This document shows positions 1-9,070 of a stretch of DNA of 64,000 nt, in pieces. The notes below the pieces were generated by a model. The model saw nothing but the letters and a program-made list of their open reading frames with translations, did not search any database and was not told where the DNA came from. The DNA is from JAXMAR01 sp046350295 (GTDB lineage Bacteria; Planctomycetota; Planctomycetia; Gemmatales; Gemmataceae): NCBI GenBank assembly GCA_046350295.1, contig JAXMAR010000007.1:142632-206631 (forward strand), written 5' to 3'. The position numbers and the translations under genes were made by a program. Position 1 is the stretch's first letter; every line of letters begins with the position of its first letter.

Positions 1-807
1 GAACAGAGGACGTACAAGGACGTGAAGCCGGGCCGCTATCTGGTGGACGACCAGGGGCGCATCAAGTACCGGACGGATACCCCGATCGATCGGCAATCGA
101 CCAAGATGGACGGCGGGGCGGACGCGCCCAAGGGATTCGCCGCGCCGCAGCCGCAACTCTTCACGTCGATCATTCAGGGCATTCTGGGCGGAACGCTGGA
201 ATGGGGACTGTTCATCATCGGCGTGTTGATCGCCGTCACCATGGAACTCTCGCGGGTTTCCGCGCTGCCGTTCGCCGTGGGCATGTACATTCCCCTGAGC
301 TCGACAACGCCGATCTTCATCGGGGGACTGCTGCGCTGGCTGACCGACAAGCTGCGCGGCGCCTCGGCTTCCGAGGTGGAGACCGAAACCAGCCCGGGAG
401 TGCTGCTGTCGAGCGGCTACATCGCCGGCGGCACCCTGTGCGGCTTGATCGTCGCGTTCTTCACCTTCTTGCCCGCGGGCTTCAATCGCGCCATAAATCT
501 GGCCCTTCCTCTCGGGGAAGAACTGGCCACCCCGGCGCAGACCACGGAAATCGGTCAGAAGGCCGCCGCTGCCGAAAACGCCGAGGAGGCGGCGGACATC
601 CGGACGTCGATGTTCAGCGACATCTGGTTGGAGTCTACGCCGGGCAAGATTATCGCGCTGATCGCTTTCCTCGGCCTGGCGGTGGTCCTGGTCATCATCG
701 GCCTGGGCAAAGGTCCGGAGCCGACGCCGATTCTCGAAGAAGGGCCGTTGCCGGCGACCGGGATACGAGAAGGACCGCCCGGCAGGCGCCACAATGCGAC
801 GGGATAA
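1..807 (+). CDS. OPT family oligopeptide transporter, C-terminal part (cut by window edge)
   Basis: The reading frame is open from base 1, so the gene begins outside the window; the GTG at 22 is not taken as a start. The visible part has four hydrophobic stretches: WGLFIIGVLIAV, PLSSTTPIFIGGLL, LLSSGYIAGGTLCGLIVAFF and IALIAFLGLAVVLVIIGL. The order and the SRVSALPFAVGMYIPLSS motif match the end of bacterial OPT-superfamily transporters, which import oligopeptides or metal chelates across the inner membrane. A soluble acidic loop (A/E rich, about residues 170-195) separates the last two helices. The substrate cannot be told from this fragment. The next gene runs convergently and starts 4 bases beyond the stop. 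Confidence 0.85.
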   Translation, partial: EQRTYKDVKPGRYLVDDQGRIKYRTDTPIDRQSTKMDGGADAPKGFAAPQPQLFTSIIQGILGGTLEWGLFIIGVLIAVTMELSRVSALPFAVGMYIPLSSTTPIFIGGLLRWLTDKLRGASASEVETETSPGVLLSSGYIAGGTLCGLIVAFFTFLPAGFNRAINLALPLGEELATPAQTTEIGQKAAAAENAEEAADIRTSMFSDIWLESTPGKIIALIAFLGLAVVLVIIGLGKGPEPTPILEEGPLPATGIREGPPGRRHNATG

Positions 808-810
808 GCG

Positions 811-3135
811 TCATTCGCGCTGCACGTCGAGCTTCACCTCGGCGGTCCACGGGCGGCCGTCGTGGACCAGCGTCGCCCGCACCGTGAGCGGCATGTTGAT
901 CGCGTCGCGTGCGCCGACGTCCGCCTGAAGTGTGAGCCGGCCCTCGTCCTGGCCCGCAGTCAGTTCCAGCGGCGCAGCCTTCACGCCGCGGATGTGTGCC
1001 GGGACGATGAGGTCAATCTTCACCGGTCCCTTGACATCCGGGGCGCGCTTCACCTGCACGCTCAAGGACGCGGTCTTGCCCGGCCGCAACGTCAACGAGG
1101 CGCGTTCCAGCTCCAGGGCCAACTTCCCCGGGCCGACCACGGCGACGAGCTGCTCGTTCTGGTTCACCGAGCTGAAACTCACGCGATGCTCCGTGCCGTC
1201 CTTGTCCTTGACGGTTCCAACGCCCATCACGCAAACGCGGCAGGTCCGGCCCATCTCCATCCAGGGCGGCAGCGAGCAAGGGTACGTGAACTCGCTCGCT
1301 CCAGCCGGCACGACGATTGTCGGCCCCGTCACGCCTTGCAGGTGTCTCGCCTGCCGGTCGGCCAGGCTCACCTCGATTGGACCGTCGAAGCCGTTGCGCT
1401 CGATCTTGTATTTGCGCTCGCGGACCGAGCCGCGCGCGGCGAAACCCATGTCGTACTCCCCCTTGATGACGAACGGGGTGGGCAGGCTGACGGCGCAGAG
1501 AACCGTGTCGACGACGGCCGCTCCACGGCCCGTCTTCAGAGACGCCGTGCGCCGTACGGTCTTGTCCCCGATCTTCCCGTCCCCGTGAATCTTCAGCCGC
1601 ACGGCCGTGATCGACGCGGCCTCGTCCGCCTTCAGAACCAGATCGACGCCTCCCTGTCCCGGCGCGATCGTCGGATTCATGACCTTGACACCGGCCGGCA
1701 GTCCATCGATCGTGAGCGCGATCGCGTCCTTGAAGCCGCCAAGACGATCGACGGACAGCTTGAGCTTGGCCTCTTCCTTGCGCGGCACGGCGAGGGTGTC
1801 CACCGGAAAGGAGAGGCGAAAGTCAGGCGCCGCCGGATGCGCGACGCGCAAGCGGTAGGCGAAGTCGGGCCCGCCGCGCGAAGCGAAGCGATCGGCGACG
1901 GCGATGCGATAGATTCCATCGGCCGGAGCCGTCAAGCGCAGCGACGGATCGACCTTGCCCGCCGCCGTCTCCGCCCGCGCTAGCTCTTTGCCGCTTCCGT
2001 CACACAGACGGAGGACGCCGAGGAGGGGCGAGCCGAGCTGACCGGCGCGAAGCTCAATCTCGACGGTGTCACCCTTCTTCGCCGGAAAGGCCCACCAGTC
2101 GACGTCGCCGGCTTTTTCGATGCGGCCGTTGAGCACGGCGGGGACCGCGAGCGGGGCGACCTTGTCCGGATCGTCGTTCGGCTCGGCTTCCAGGTGTTCC
2201 GGTAAGTCGTCGATGTCCAGAGCGATGGAGTCGCTCTTCTTGCCGGCGAGATCGAGTTGGATGACATGTTCGCTCGCCGCGGCCGCGGGTATTGCGATCT
2301 CGATGGGAGACGCGGGCGTTCCCTGGCCAAGGAGAGAGAGCTTGAGCGTGGCGCCGCGCCTGCCGCCGAGCGGGAAGAAGCCGTCCACGTGGGGTTCCGT
2401 GGTGAGCGTCAAACGATAGACGTACTCCGGCCCACCCAGCATCCGGCTATCCTGGATGCGCACCTGGTAGTCGCCATCGTCGGGCGCCACGAAGCGCAGG
2501 ACGGGATCCGGGGAAACGGTGTCGCTTTCAGCGAGGCGACGTCCCCTGCCGTCGACGATCTCGAGTCGCGCGTCGAGCGGCGAGCCAAGCCGGGCAGCGT
2601 GGACCTCGCACCGGATGGACTGGCCTTCTTCGCCTTGAACGCGTAGACGTCGATGTCTTCACGCGGGAAAATGCGGCCGTTGATCGTCAGCGGGAGCGTG
2701 ACGGGAACGGGGATCGGGTCGCCTTCGATCTCCTCCTCGATGATCTCGGGCAAATCGCCGACCATGAACTTCAGGACGGCGTGGCTTCTGCGCGGTCCAC
2801 AGACGCCAGTGCCGCAAGCCAGGCGGCGCGTGCAGGGCAATTTCGATGCGGCCCGCCATGTCCTTCGGATAGTCTTCAGCCCGCTGCGAGTCGGGAAGAG
2901 GGAGGATCGGTCCTTCGAACCAGAGCGTCCTGGTCCGTCTCAACTCACTCGGCGCCTTCAGTCCCGGGCCAAGCATCTCGAAGCCGCATTTTTCCTGGAG
3001 GAACAGGCCGCCGACGCGGACATCGACCGCTTTGCCGCGCTGACCGCCCGCGGGAAAGACGTAGGACGCGACCGGCGGGTTGGCGCGCAGCGGCGCGGCC
3101 ATGAGAAACGCAAGTAGGAACGGAGTGAATCGCAT
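811..3135 (-). CDS. Secreted PPC-domain (pre-peptidase C-terminal) protein, frameshifted
   Basis: The ATG at 3135 starts a signal peptide (MRFTPFLLAFLMAAPLRA). The N-terminal module then matches the planctomycete proteins that accompany DUF1501/DUF1549 genes (SYVFPAGGQRGKAVDVRVGG). Two shifts break the frame: near 2790, after GLRHWRLWTA (continuing SHAVLKFMVGDLP), and near 2620, after DIDVYAFKAKK. The last 559 codons are intact. PPC-like beta-sandwich repeats are visible (DVDWWAFPAKKGDTVEIELRAG; DGDYQVRIQDSRMLGG). No catalytic domain is seen, so it is probably an extracellular adhesive or accessory protein. It lies 81 bases downstream of a DUF1501 gene on the same strand, a common planctomycete pairing. 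Confidence 0.75.
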
Positions 3136-3216
3136 CGGCGTGAGTGAGGATCAGAGCCGGAAGCGTAAGCGACGGTCCGGCATGGGCCGTCGCTCGCGCT
3201 CCGTCGAACGGTCGGA

Positions 3217-4539
3217 TTACAGCAAATCCCGGATCACGCGGCCGCCCTGCACGATCGGCACAGGCCGCCCTTCCGGCGTGTGAAACTCTTCGCGCGCATC
3301 GATGCCGAGCAGATGGTAGATCGTCGCCGCCAGGTCCTCGGGCCCGTATGGATCGGAGGCGGGGCGTTCGGGCCGGGCGTCGCTGCGGCCGATGGCGCGA
3401 CCGCCTGGATACCGCCGCCGCCCAGCGCGACGGTGAACGCCGGACCCCAGTGATCGCGGCCGGCGTTGCGGTTGATGCGCGGCGTGCGGCCGAACTCACC
3501 CGTCACGACGACCAACGTCCGGCCGAGCAGGCCCCGGTCGGCCAGATCACGGAACAGGACCGCGAGCGAAGCGTCGAGGGCGGGCAGCAGATCGCAGGTG
3601 GAGCGTGGCGAAGTTGTTGTCGTGCGTGTCCCAGTTGCTATGGTCGATGGTGACGCAGCGACACCGGCCTCGACCAGCCGCCGCGTAGCCGAGGCAGGAT
3701 TGCCCCAGCGTGTTGCGGCCGTATTCGCGGAGGCGGTCCGGCTTGGCCTGGATATCGGGCGCGGCGGGCCGCCGGGGATGTCATCAGGTTGAAAGCCTCG
3801 CGGCGATAGTCGGTCGCCCGCATGCCGGTTGACCCGCCTCGGCGGACGCCTCGAAGCGGTCGACCTCGCGCAGCATCGTCCGGCGCGACTCCAGCCGGGA
3901 CGCCGACAGCGACAACGGCGGCACGATATCCGGAACGGAGAAACCGGGGGCGTTCGGATCGGCGTCGATGACGAAGGGGGCCACGGTCGAGCCGAGGTAG
4001 GCCGAGCCGGCGCTCGGGTGCATCTTGGGCAGGCAGACGTAGGGCGGGACGCCGCCGCGCGGCCCGAGCTTGCGGGCGATGACCGAACCGTGGGCGGGCC
4101 GCACGTTGTTCGGGGTGACGCCCGCGTTGAAGCCGGCGCCGGGGAAGTAGCCGGTCAGCACGTAATGATCGGCCCGGCCATGATCCGAGTTGTGGTGACG
4201 GAACGAGCGGATGAACGAGAACTTGTCCATCTGCCGGGCGCTGCGCGGCAGATGCTCGCCGACCTGAATGCCGGTGACGTTGGTGGCGATGGGCCGGAAC
4301 TCGCCGCGAAACTCGGCCGGCGCATCCGGCTTCAAGTCCCAGGTGTCGATGGTGCTCAGGCCGCCGTGCAGGAAGAGGAAGATGAGCGAGACATCGCGCG
4401 GCGTCGCTCCCCGTTCCTGGGCCGCCGCCTCGAGTTCGAGAAGACGCGGCAATGTGAGACCGAGGCCGAACAAGCCGGCGGTCCCGAGGCGTAGAAAGTC
4501 ACGGCGCGGGATGCCGTCGCAAAAAGCGAGTGTGGTCAT
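3217..4539 (-). CDS. DUF1501 domain protein, frameshifted
   Basis: The start ATG at 4539 is chosen because a twin-arginine-like leader follows immediately (IPRRDFLRLGTAGLFGLGL). The N-terminal 250 codons are intact and carry family motifs: FLFLHGGLSTIDTWDLKPDA, GEFRPIATNVTGI, and SFIRSFRHHNSDHGRADHYV. The C-terminal third is split between frames by shifts near 3830, 3640 and 3400. The motif TGEFGRTPRINRNAGRDHW survives, and the natural end GGRVIRDLL-stop is read at 3217. DUF1501 proteins belong to the alkaline phosphatase/sulfatase-like superfamily, are exported and are greatly expanded in Planctomycetes; their substrate is unknown. Followed by the PPC protein on the same strand. Confidence 0.8.
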
Positions 4540-4622
4540 GCGGTAGCCCCCCTTGCTTCGATTGGACCACAAAACGCAAGTTCTGTCCAAACAATCTTCG
4601 GCAAAGTCGCCGGCCGCATTCA

Positions 4623-6269
4623 CTATTCGTCCGCCAGCACCGCTTCAATCAGGCGAGGCTCCGATCCTTTGAGCGATTCCGACAGGACGTCGCTCAGAGC
4701 GGCGCTTTCCGAGACGCGCGTGGCTTTCACCCCGAACGCCTGCGCCAGCGCGAGGTAATCGACTTCCGGTTGCACGAGGTCCATGCCCGGACAACCGCCG
4801 CCAGCCGCGGCAGGTTCATCACCGTGCCACAGTTGCGGAGAATCTTGTACTGCTGGTTCTTGCAAATGATGAAGGTAACGGGGATTTGATGATGGGCGGC
4901 GGACCAGAGGGCCTGGGCGCCGTAGGGCGCCGAACCGTCGCCGATCAAGGCGACGACGGGGCGGTTTGGCCAGGCGAGCTTGACGCCCAGGGCGCACCCG
5001 CGCCCCAACCGAGCCGCCCAGCCACGATGGGCGAAAAGGGCGTCGGCATCGCGCACGACCGCGAGTTGCTCCAGGACGCCATGCGAGGTGAGCGACTCCT
5101 CCACCACCGCGATATTTGCCGGAAGCCTATCCGCGAGCGCCCGCATCATCGTCCAGCTGGTCATCGGCCGATCGGCCGCGTGCTCTTCCAGCTGGCCGCG
5201 TAGTTTCTGCTGAAGCGTTTTCTTCTGCTCGCTCCAGCGGTTTGCCCGGCCCTGCGCCGCCGCCCGGTCGATCCGGTCTTTCAAGCAATCGACCAATGCG
5301 CTCAGGCCGGCAGCGGGGTCGCCGATGAGGCCCACCTCGACGGGATAATTCTTGCCGACTTCCTCCGGGTGGGAGTCGAGGTGGATGATGCGCGTCGAGC
5401 GCGGGATGGGGGACGCGGGCTCCAGGTAGATGTAAAGGCGGAGAAAGTTGGCGCCGGCGACGAAGACAACGTCAAAGCCGCTCAACGTCGCCGCGATGTC
5501 CGGCCCCAGAGCGGGAGTGGGCCCCGATAGAGCGGATGATCGGGACGAACAGGCAGCCGGCCGTGCATCGTCGCCGCTTCGCCAAAGATGGGGCGCCCAG
5601 AAGGTCGGCGAGGCGGCCAAGCGTTTCGGCGCCTTCGCTTCCAGCACCCGGCTGCCGGCGACGATGCCGGGTTCCTGGCCTGGAGGAGCGCTGCTGGGCG
5701 GCGTTCGATGTCTTCGGAAGCCGGCCGAGCGGGCGCGGGGACATAGGGGCGCAGACGTCGAGCCCAGTCGATTCTTCCATCTGCAAGTCGACCGGCAGGG
5801 ACAGGAACACAGGGCCAGTCGGCGGCGTGAGGGCGGCCTGGATGGCGCGGCGGACGGCGTTCGGCACATCGACGGCGCGTTGCACTTCGGCGGCCCACTT
5901 GGTCCACGGCCTGGCGACCCGGACCAGATCGGCGGCGAGGACCGGCTCGTCGAAACGCAGGCGGCGGTCTTGCTGTCCGGCCGTCACCAGCAGCGGCGTC
6001 CCCTCGACGTGGGCGTTGTAAAGCATGCCCATGGCGTTGCCCAGGCCGCAGCCGATGTGCAGGTTTACAACCGCCAGGCGGCGCGAGGCGAGCGCGTAGC
6101 CGTCGGCCATCGCCATGACCGGGACTTCGTGGACGCCGAAGAAGTAGCGGAAGCGCGGATCGGCGGCGAGGGCGTCCTGGAGGGGCAGTTCGGTCGTGCC
6201 CGGATTGCCGAACAGGTGGGTGGCGCCGGCCGCGGCGAGGACATCGAGGAAGGCTTGGATGCCGGTCAT
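4623..6269 (-). CDS. ThDP-dependent enzyme, benzoylformate decarboxylase-like, frameshifted
   Basis: The start at 6269 (MTGIQAFLDVLAAAGATHLF) is followed by FGNPGTTELPLQ, a conserved glutamate in FFGVHEVPVMAMADGYA, and VNLHIGCGLGNAMG with the histidine found in benzoylformate decarboxylase. In that family the serine of PGSNE contacts substrate; here it is Thr. The central domain is read in another frame after shifts near 5700 and 5560. The ThDP-binding region has VALIGDGSAPYGAQALWSA, the GDG motif. A last shift near 4800 leads to MDLVQPEVDYLALAQAFGV and the stop at 4623. The overall layout fits acetolactate synthase-type enzymes acting on a 2-oxo acid. The exact substrate is not established. 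Confidence 0.75.
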
Positions 6270-6515
6270 GCCGTGATTCTATGGAGATTCGCGGTCGGCT
6301 CGGCGGCGCCAAGGCGCCGTGGCGTCACCCAACTTCATTCGTTCCCGTTCGGACGATCTGAGCAGGTCGCGTCCCCTCCTGCATGCGCCGCACAGGTTAC
6401 CTACCTTCCGGCTGGAAAAACTTGAATCTTTTCGTGCGCGGTTTCTTTTTTTCTCGACCGGGCAAGAATTGTCGCAGCGACGCATCTCTTTCCTTGGCTT
6501 CGAAAGAAGAGCCGC

Positions 6516-7025
6516 ATGGTCGTCACGTTTCGCTCCTTCTGTTCGGCGCTGTTCCTTCCACTAATCCCGGCGACCGTGGCGCTGGGACAGCCCCCCGTCG
6601 TCGAACAAACGCGCCGCGCCCCGGACCTCACCATCGAGTGCCGCCGCCTCTTCCTGGAGGACCCGGTGCTGGCGCCCCTCAATCTCGGCGTGCGTGTCAA
6701 AGGCCGGGTCGCGATCCTCTGGGGCCCCGCGCCGTCGAAGGACGTGGCCCGGCGCGCGGAGCAGTGCCTGCGAACGCTGGTCGAACTGGCCGACGTGAAG
6801 AACGAGTTCATCATCCTTCCCGAACTCGATTGGTCCCCCACTCCCGGCGCCACGAACCGGCCGGCGGCGCCTCCGGAGTCGAGTCCATTGCCCGAGGCGC
6901 CCGTGCCGATCCTGCCCGAGCCGGTTCGCCCGCCGCGGGTTGGGCGGGACGGCTCGGAGATCGCCCAGGTCCGCTGTGCGGAACCGGCCCAACTCCGCCC
7001 ACCTTTGACGCTTTCCGCACAGTGA
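6516..7025 (+). CDS. Small secreted protein with BON-like segment
   Basis: This 169-residue protein has a signal peptide (FCSALFLPLIPATVALGQ). The middle part (about residues 45-100, LGVRVKGRVAILWGPAPSKD then ARRAEQCLRTLVELADVKNE) has the pattern of a BON-type fold: a short strand motif, an amphipathic helix of processed residues, and a final strand. The last 60 residues are proline rich. BON domains in planctomycete exported proteins are thought to bind membranes or other proteins; the role here is unknown. Codon use is like its neighbours. The reading frame may continue past 7025 if an indel is present, because no terminator follows directly. Confidence 0.55.
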   Translation: MVVTFRSFCSALFLPLIPATVALGQPPVVEQTRRAPDLTIECRRLFLEDPVLAPLNLGVRVKGRVAILWGPAPSKDVARRAEQCLRTLVELADVKNEFIILPELDWSPTPGATNRPAAPPESSPLPEAPVPILPEPVRPPRVGRDGSEIAQVRCAEPAQLRPPLTLSAQ

Positions 7026-7128
7026 CGGCCACGCCGACGGCTTAGCGTTCTTCCGCACATCGTGGCAATTTCGCGGCCGAACCTCATTTGGTCCCTTTAG
7101 GCTGCCGCGCTTGTTTTTCACCTCCGCT

Positions 7129-7366
7129 ACCGCGTGAACCGCGCCATCGTCGGGCGCGGTCCGTCGCCCTCACGCGCGTGGTTGTCCGGACGCAACCTCT
7201 CGCGTAAAGGAAAAGCCGCCAAGACAGAATCCTTTATCCGAGCTGCCGGACTCTAATTCACTGACCGGCGCGGTTGCGTGTAAGCCCGTGTGCGGGGTGT
7301 CCTTCCCGCGGGAAGTGGCACAAAGGAAAGACCCGTACACGGGCGCCGGACTTATTTAGAGGATCC
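7129..7366 (+). ncRNA. Candidate structured non-coding RNA
   Basis: No convincing protein is encoded here, but there are nested stems. At 7129-7176, ACCGCGTGA pairs with TCACGCG..GGT around an inner stem, CCGCGCC (7139-7145) with GGCGCGG (7153-7159). At 7284-7344, GCCCGTGTGCGGG pairs with CCCGTACACGGGC (one wobble), and a perfect palindrome TTCCCGCGGGAA (7303-7314) lies inside the loop. CTCTAA (7251-7256) can close with TTAGAG (7356-7361). A strong intrinsic terminator follows at 7385. This fits a transcribed RNA of 120-290 nt. It lacks the signatures of SRP RNA, tmRNA and RNase P that I looked for. 6S RNA or a leader of the downstream DUF1501 gene remain possible. Confidence 0.35.
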
Positions 7367-7384
7367 CTTTCTCCCCCCTGGTTC

Positions 7385-7419
7385 GGCCCATGGAGAGCGT
7401 TTCTCCGTGGGCCTTTTTT
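7385..7419 (+). terminator. Intrinsic terminator
   Basis: GGCCCATGGAGA pairs with TTCTCCGTGGGCC across a 4-base loop, with one G-U type mismatch, and is followed directly by six T. It lies downstream of the structured region and about 38 bases before the next start codon. It should end transcription of the RNA candidate, or act as an attenuator for the DUF1501 gene. Confidence 0.8.
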
Positions 7420-7456
7420 CTTGCCTGGGGCCGCCTCCGCACGGTAGAGTCGAAGC

Positions 7457-8968
7457 ATGCTCCGTGTTCTCGGCTCCGCCAAGACCGCCTGCGACCGCCT
7501 CACGCGCCGTGAGATGCTCCGCGCCGGCGGCCTCGGCATGTTCTCCCTCGCCCTGCCCGATCTCCTCCGTCTCCAGGCCGAGGCCGCTGCTCAAGACGGC
7601 CCCGCGCGACCTGCGAGCGCTGCCACCTTCGGCCAGGCCAAGCGTGTCATCCTGCTCTACCTCTATGGCGCCGCCGCCCAGCACGAGCTTTACGATCCCA
7701 AGCCCGAAGCGCCGGACGAGGTCCGCGGCGAGTTCCGCCCGACGGCGACGGCCGTCCCCGGCGTCCATATCTGCGAGCATCTGCCGCGCCTGGCCCGCGT
7801 CCTCGACCGCTGCACGATCATCCGCTCGATGTCGCACCCCTACAACATCCACTCCGCCGCCTACACCATGACGGGCGTGGAGCGGGTTGACATTCCGATG
7901 GAGCTCAATCCACGCGACATCCGCCACTGGCCCTCGTTCGGCAGCGTCATCGACTACCTGGCCCAGCAGCGCGAAGGCGCCCCGCCGTCGCTGCCGCGCA
8001 ACGTCGCCCTTCCTTTCCCGTTCAGCAGCCGCTCGCCGCAGTTCCAGCGTGCCGGCCCCTACGGCGGCTTTCTCGGGCCGAGCTACAACCCCGTCTGGAC
8101 CGAGTGGGAAGGCCGGGCCGAGCGGACGCTGCCGCGCTGGCAGGGCGCGGCGGACGTCGACGTCGCCGATCCTTACCTGGGCATTGGCGCCGCGAGCCGC
8201 TTCGTCGTCGCCAACACGGCGCAGGCGGCTCCCGATCTGACCCTCGACCGACTCAATCGCCGCCGCTCCTTGCTCGATCAGTTCGACACGGCGCGACGCC
8301 GCTTCGATTACTCGGCCGCCGCCCACAGCTTCGATCGCTACCACGGCATGGCCTACTCGCTCCTGACATCCAGCGCGATGCGCGCCGCTCTCGATCTGGA
8401 GCGCGAGCCGGCTCCGTTGCGCGACCGCTACGGCCCCAACGTTTTCGGCCAAGCGACCCTGGCGGGGCGGCGGCTCCTCGAAGCCGGCGCTACCGTGGTC
8501 ACCGTCATCTGGGACGAGATCGCCATCGCCAACACCGCCTGGGACACCCATTTCCGGCACTTCGAACGCCTGCGCGATGAATTGCTACCCGGCCTCGACG
8601 CGGCCCTCAGTTCCCTCCTCATCGACCTCGAAGAGCGCGGCATGCTCGACGATACCCTCGTTCTCTGCCTCACCGAGCACGGCCGCACCCCGCTGCTGAG
8701 CCGCACGCCGCGCGGCGCGGGCCGCGAGCACTGGTCCAACGTCTATTGCAACCTGATGGCGGGCGCGGGCATCGCCCGCGGCCGGGTCGTCGGCGCCTCG
8801 GACCGCCAGGCCGCGTTTGTCCGAGACGATCCCGTCAGTCCCAAGGACGTGCTGTGCACGGTGTATCACCTCCTCGGCGTCGACCCGCACACCACCATCC
8901 CCGACCGTCTCGGACGACCGGTCCCGCTCGTGGCCGAAGGACGCGTGCTGCGGCAGGCGCTACGCTGA
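7457..8968 (+). CDS. DUF1501 domain protein
   Basis: An uninterrupted 503-residue frame. The N-terminus has a twin-arginine-type leader (LTRREMLRAGGLGMFSLALP), so the protein is predicted to be exported folded. Family landmarks are VILLYLYGAAAQHELYDPKP, GEFRPTATAVPGVHICEHLP, CTIIRSMSHPYNIHSAAYTM and CLTEHGRTPLL near the C-terminus, the last being part of the presumed metal site of this alkaline-phosphatase-like superfamily. It ends in GRVLRQALR, the usual terminus. The substrate is unknown. It stands between an intrinsic terminator and the Asp-box protein on the same strand. Confidence 0.9.
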   Translation: MLRVLGSAKTACDRLTRREMLRAGGLGMFSLALPDLLRLQAEAAAQDGPARPASAATFGQAKRVILLYLYGAAAQHELYDPKPEAPDEVRGEFRPTATAVPGVHICEHLPRLARVLDRCTIIRSMSHPYNIHSAAYTMTGVERVDIPMELNPRDIRHWPSFGSVIDYLAQQREGAPPSLPRNVALPFPFSSRSPQFQRAGPYGGFLGPSYNPVWTEWEGRAERTLPRWQGAADVDVADPYLGIGAASRFVVANTAQAAPDLTLDRLNRRRSLLDQFDTARRRFDYSAAAHSFDRYHGMAYSLLTSSAMRAALDLEREPAPLRDRYGPNVFGQATLAGRRLLEAGATVVTVIWDEIAIANTAWDTHFRHFERLRDELLPGLDAALSSLLIDLEERGMLDDTLVLCLTEHGRTPLLSRTPRGAGREHWSNVYCNLMAGAGIARGRVVGASDRQAAFVRDDPVSPKDVLCTVYHLLGVDPHTTIPDRLGRPVPLVAEGRVLRQALR

Positions 8969-9070
8969 ATTGTCGTCTTTCGTCCGCAGGACTTTCTTTC
9001 TTGCCATCTTCTCCGCTCCCCTTTACATTTCATCCATTCCCGTTCACTCTCCTTTAGCGAGTACCCCAGC

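Noticed and set aside
862..1983. 373-codon plus-strand frame opposite the PPC-domain gene
   Set aside because: Arg/His/Asp-rich antisense shadow with no motif.
7284..7344. Possible SRP (4.5S) RNA, tmRNA or RNase P RNA
   Set aside because: No GGAAGGAAGCAGCC-type loop, no TTCGAATCC T-arm, and no GAGGAAAGTCC / ACAGAA-GGCTTA pair; kept only as an unnamed structured RNA.
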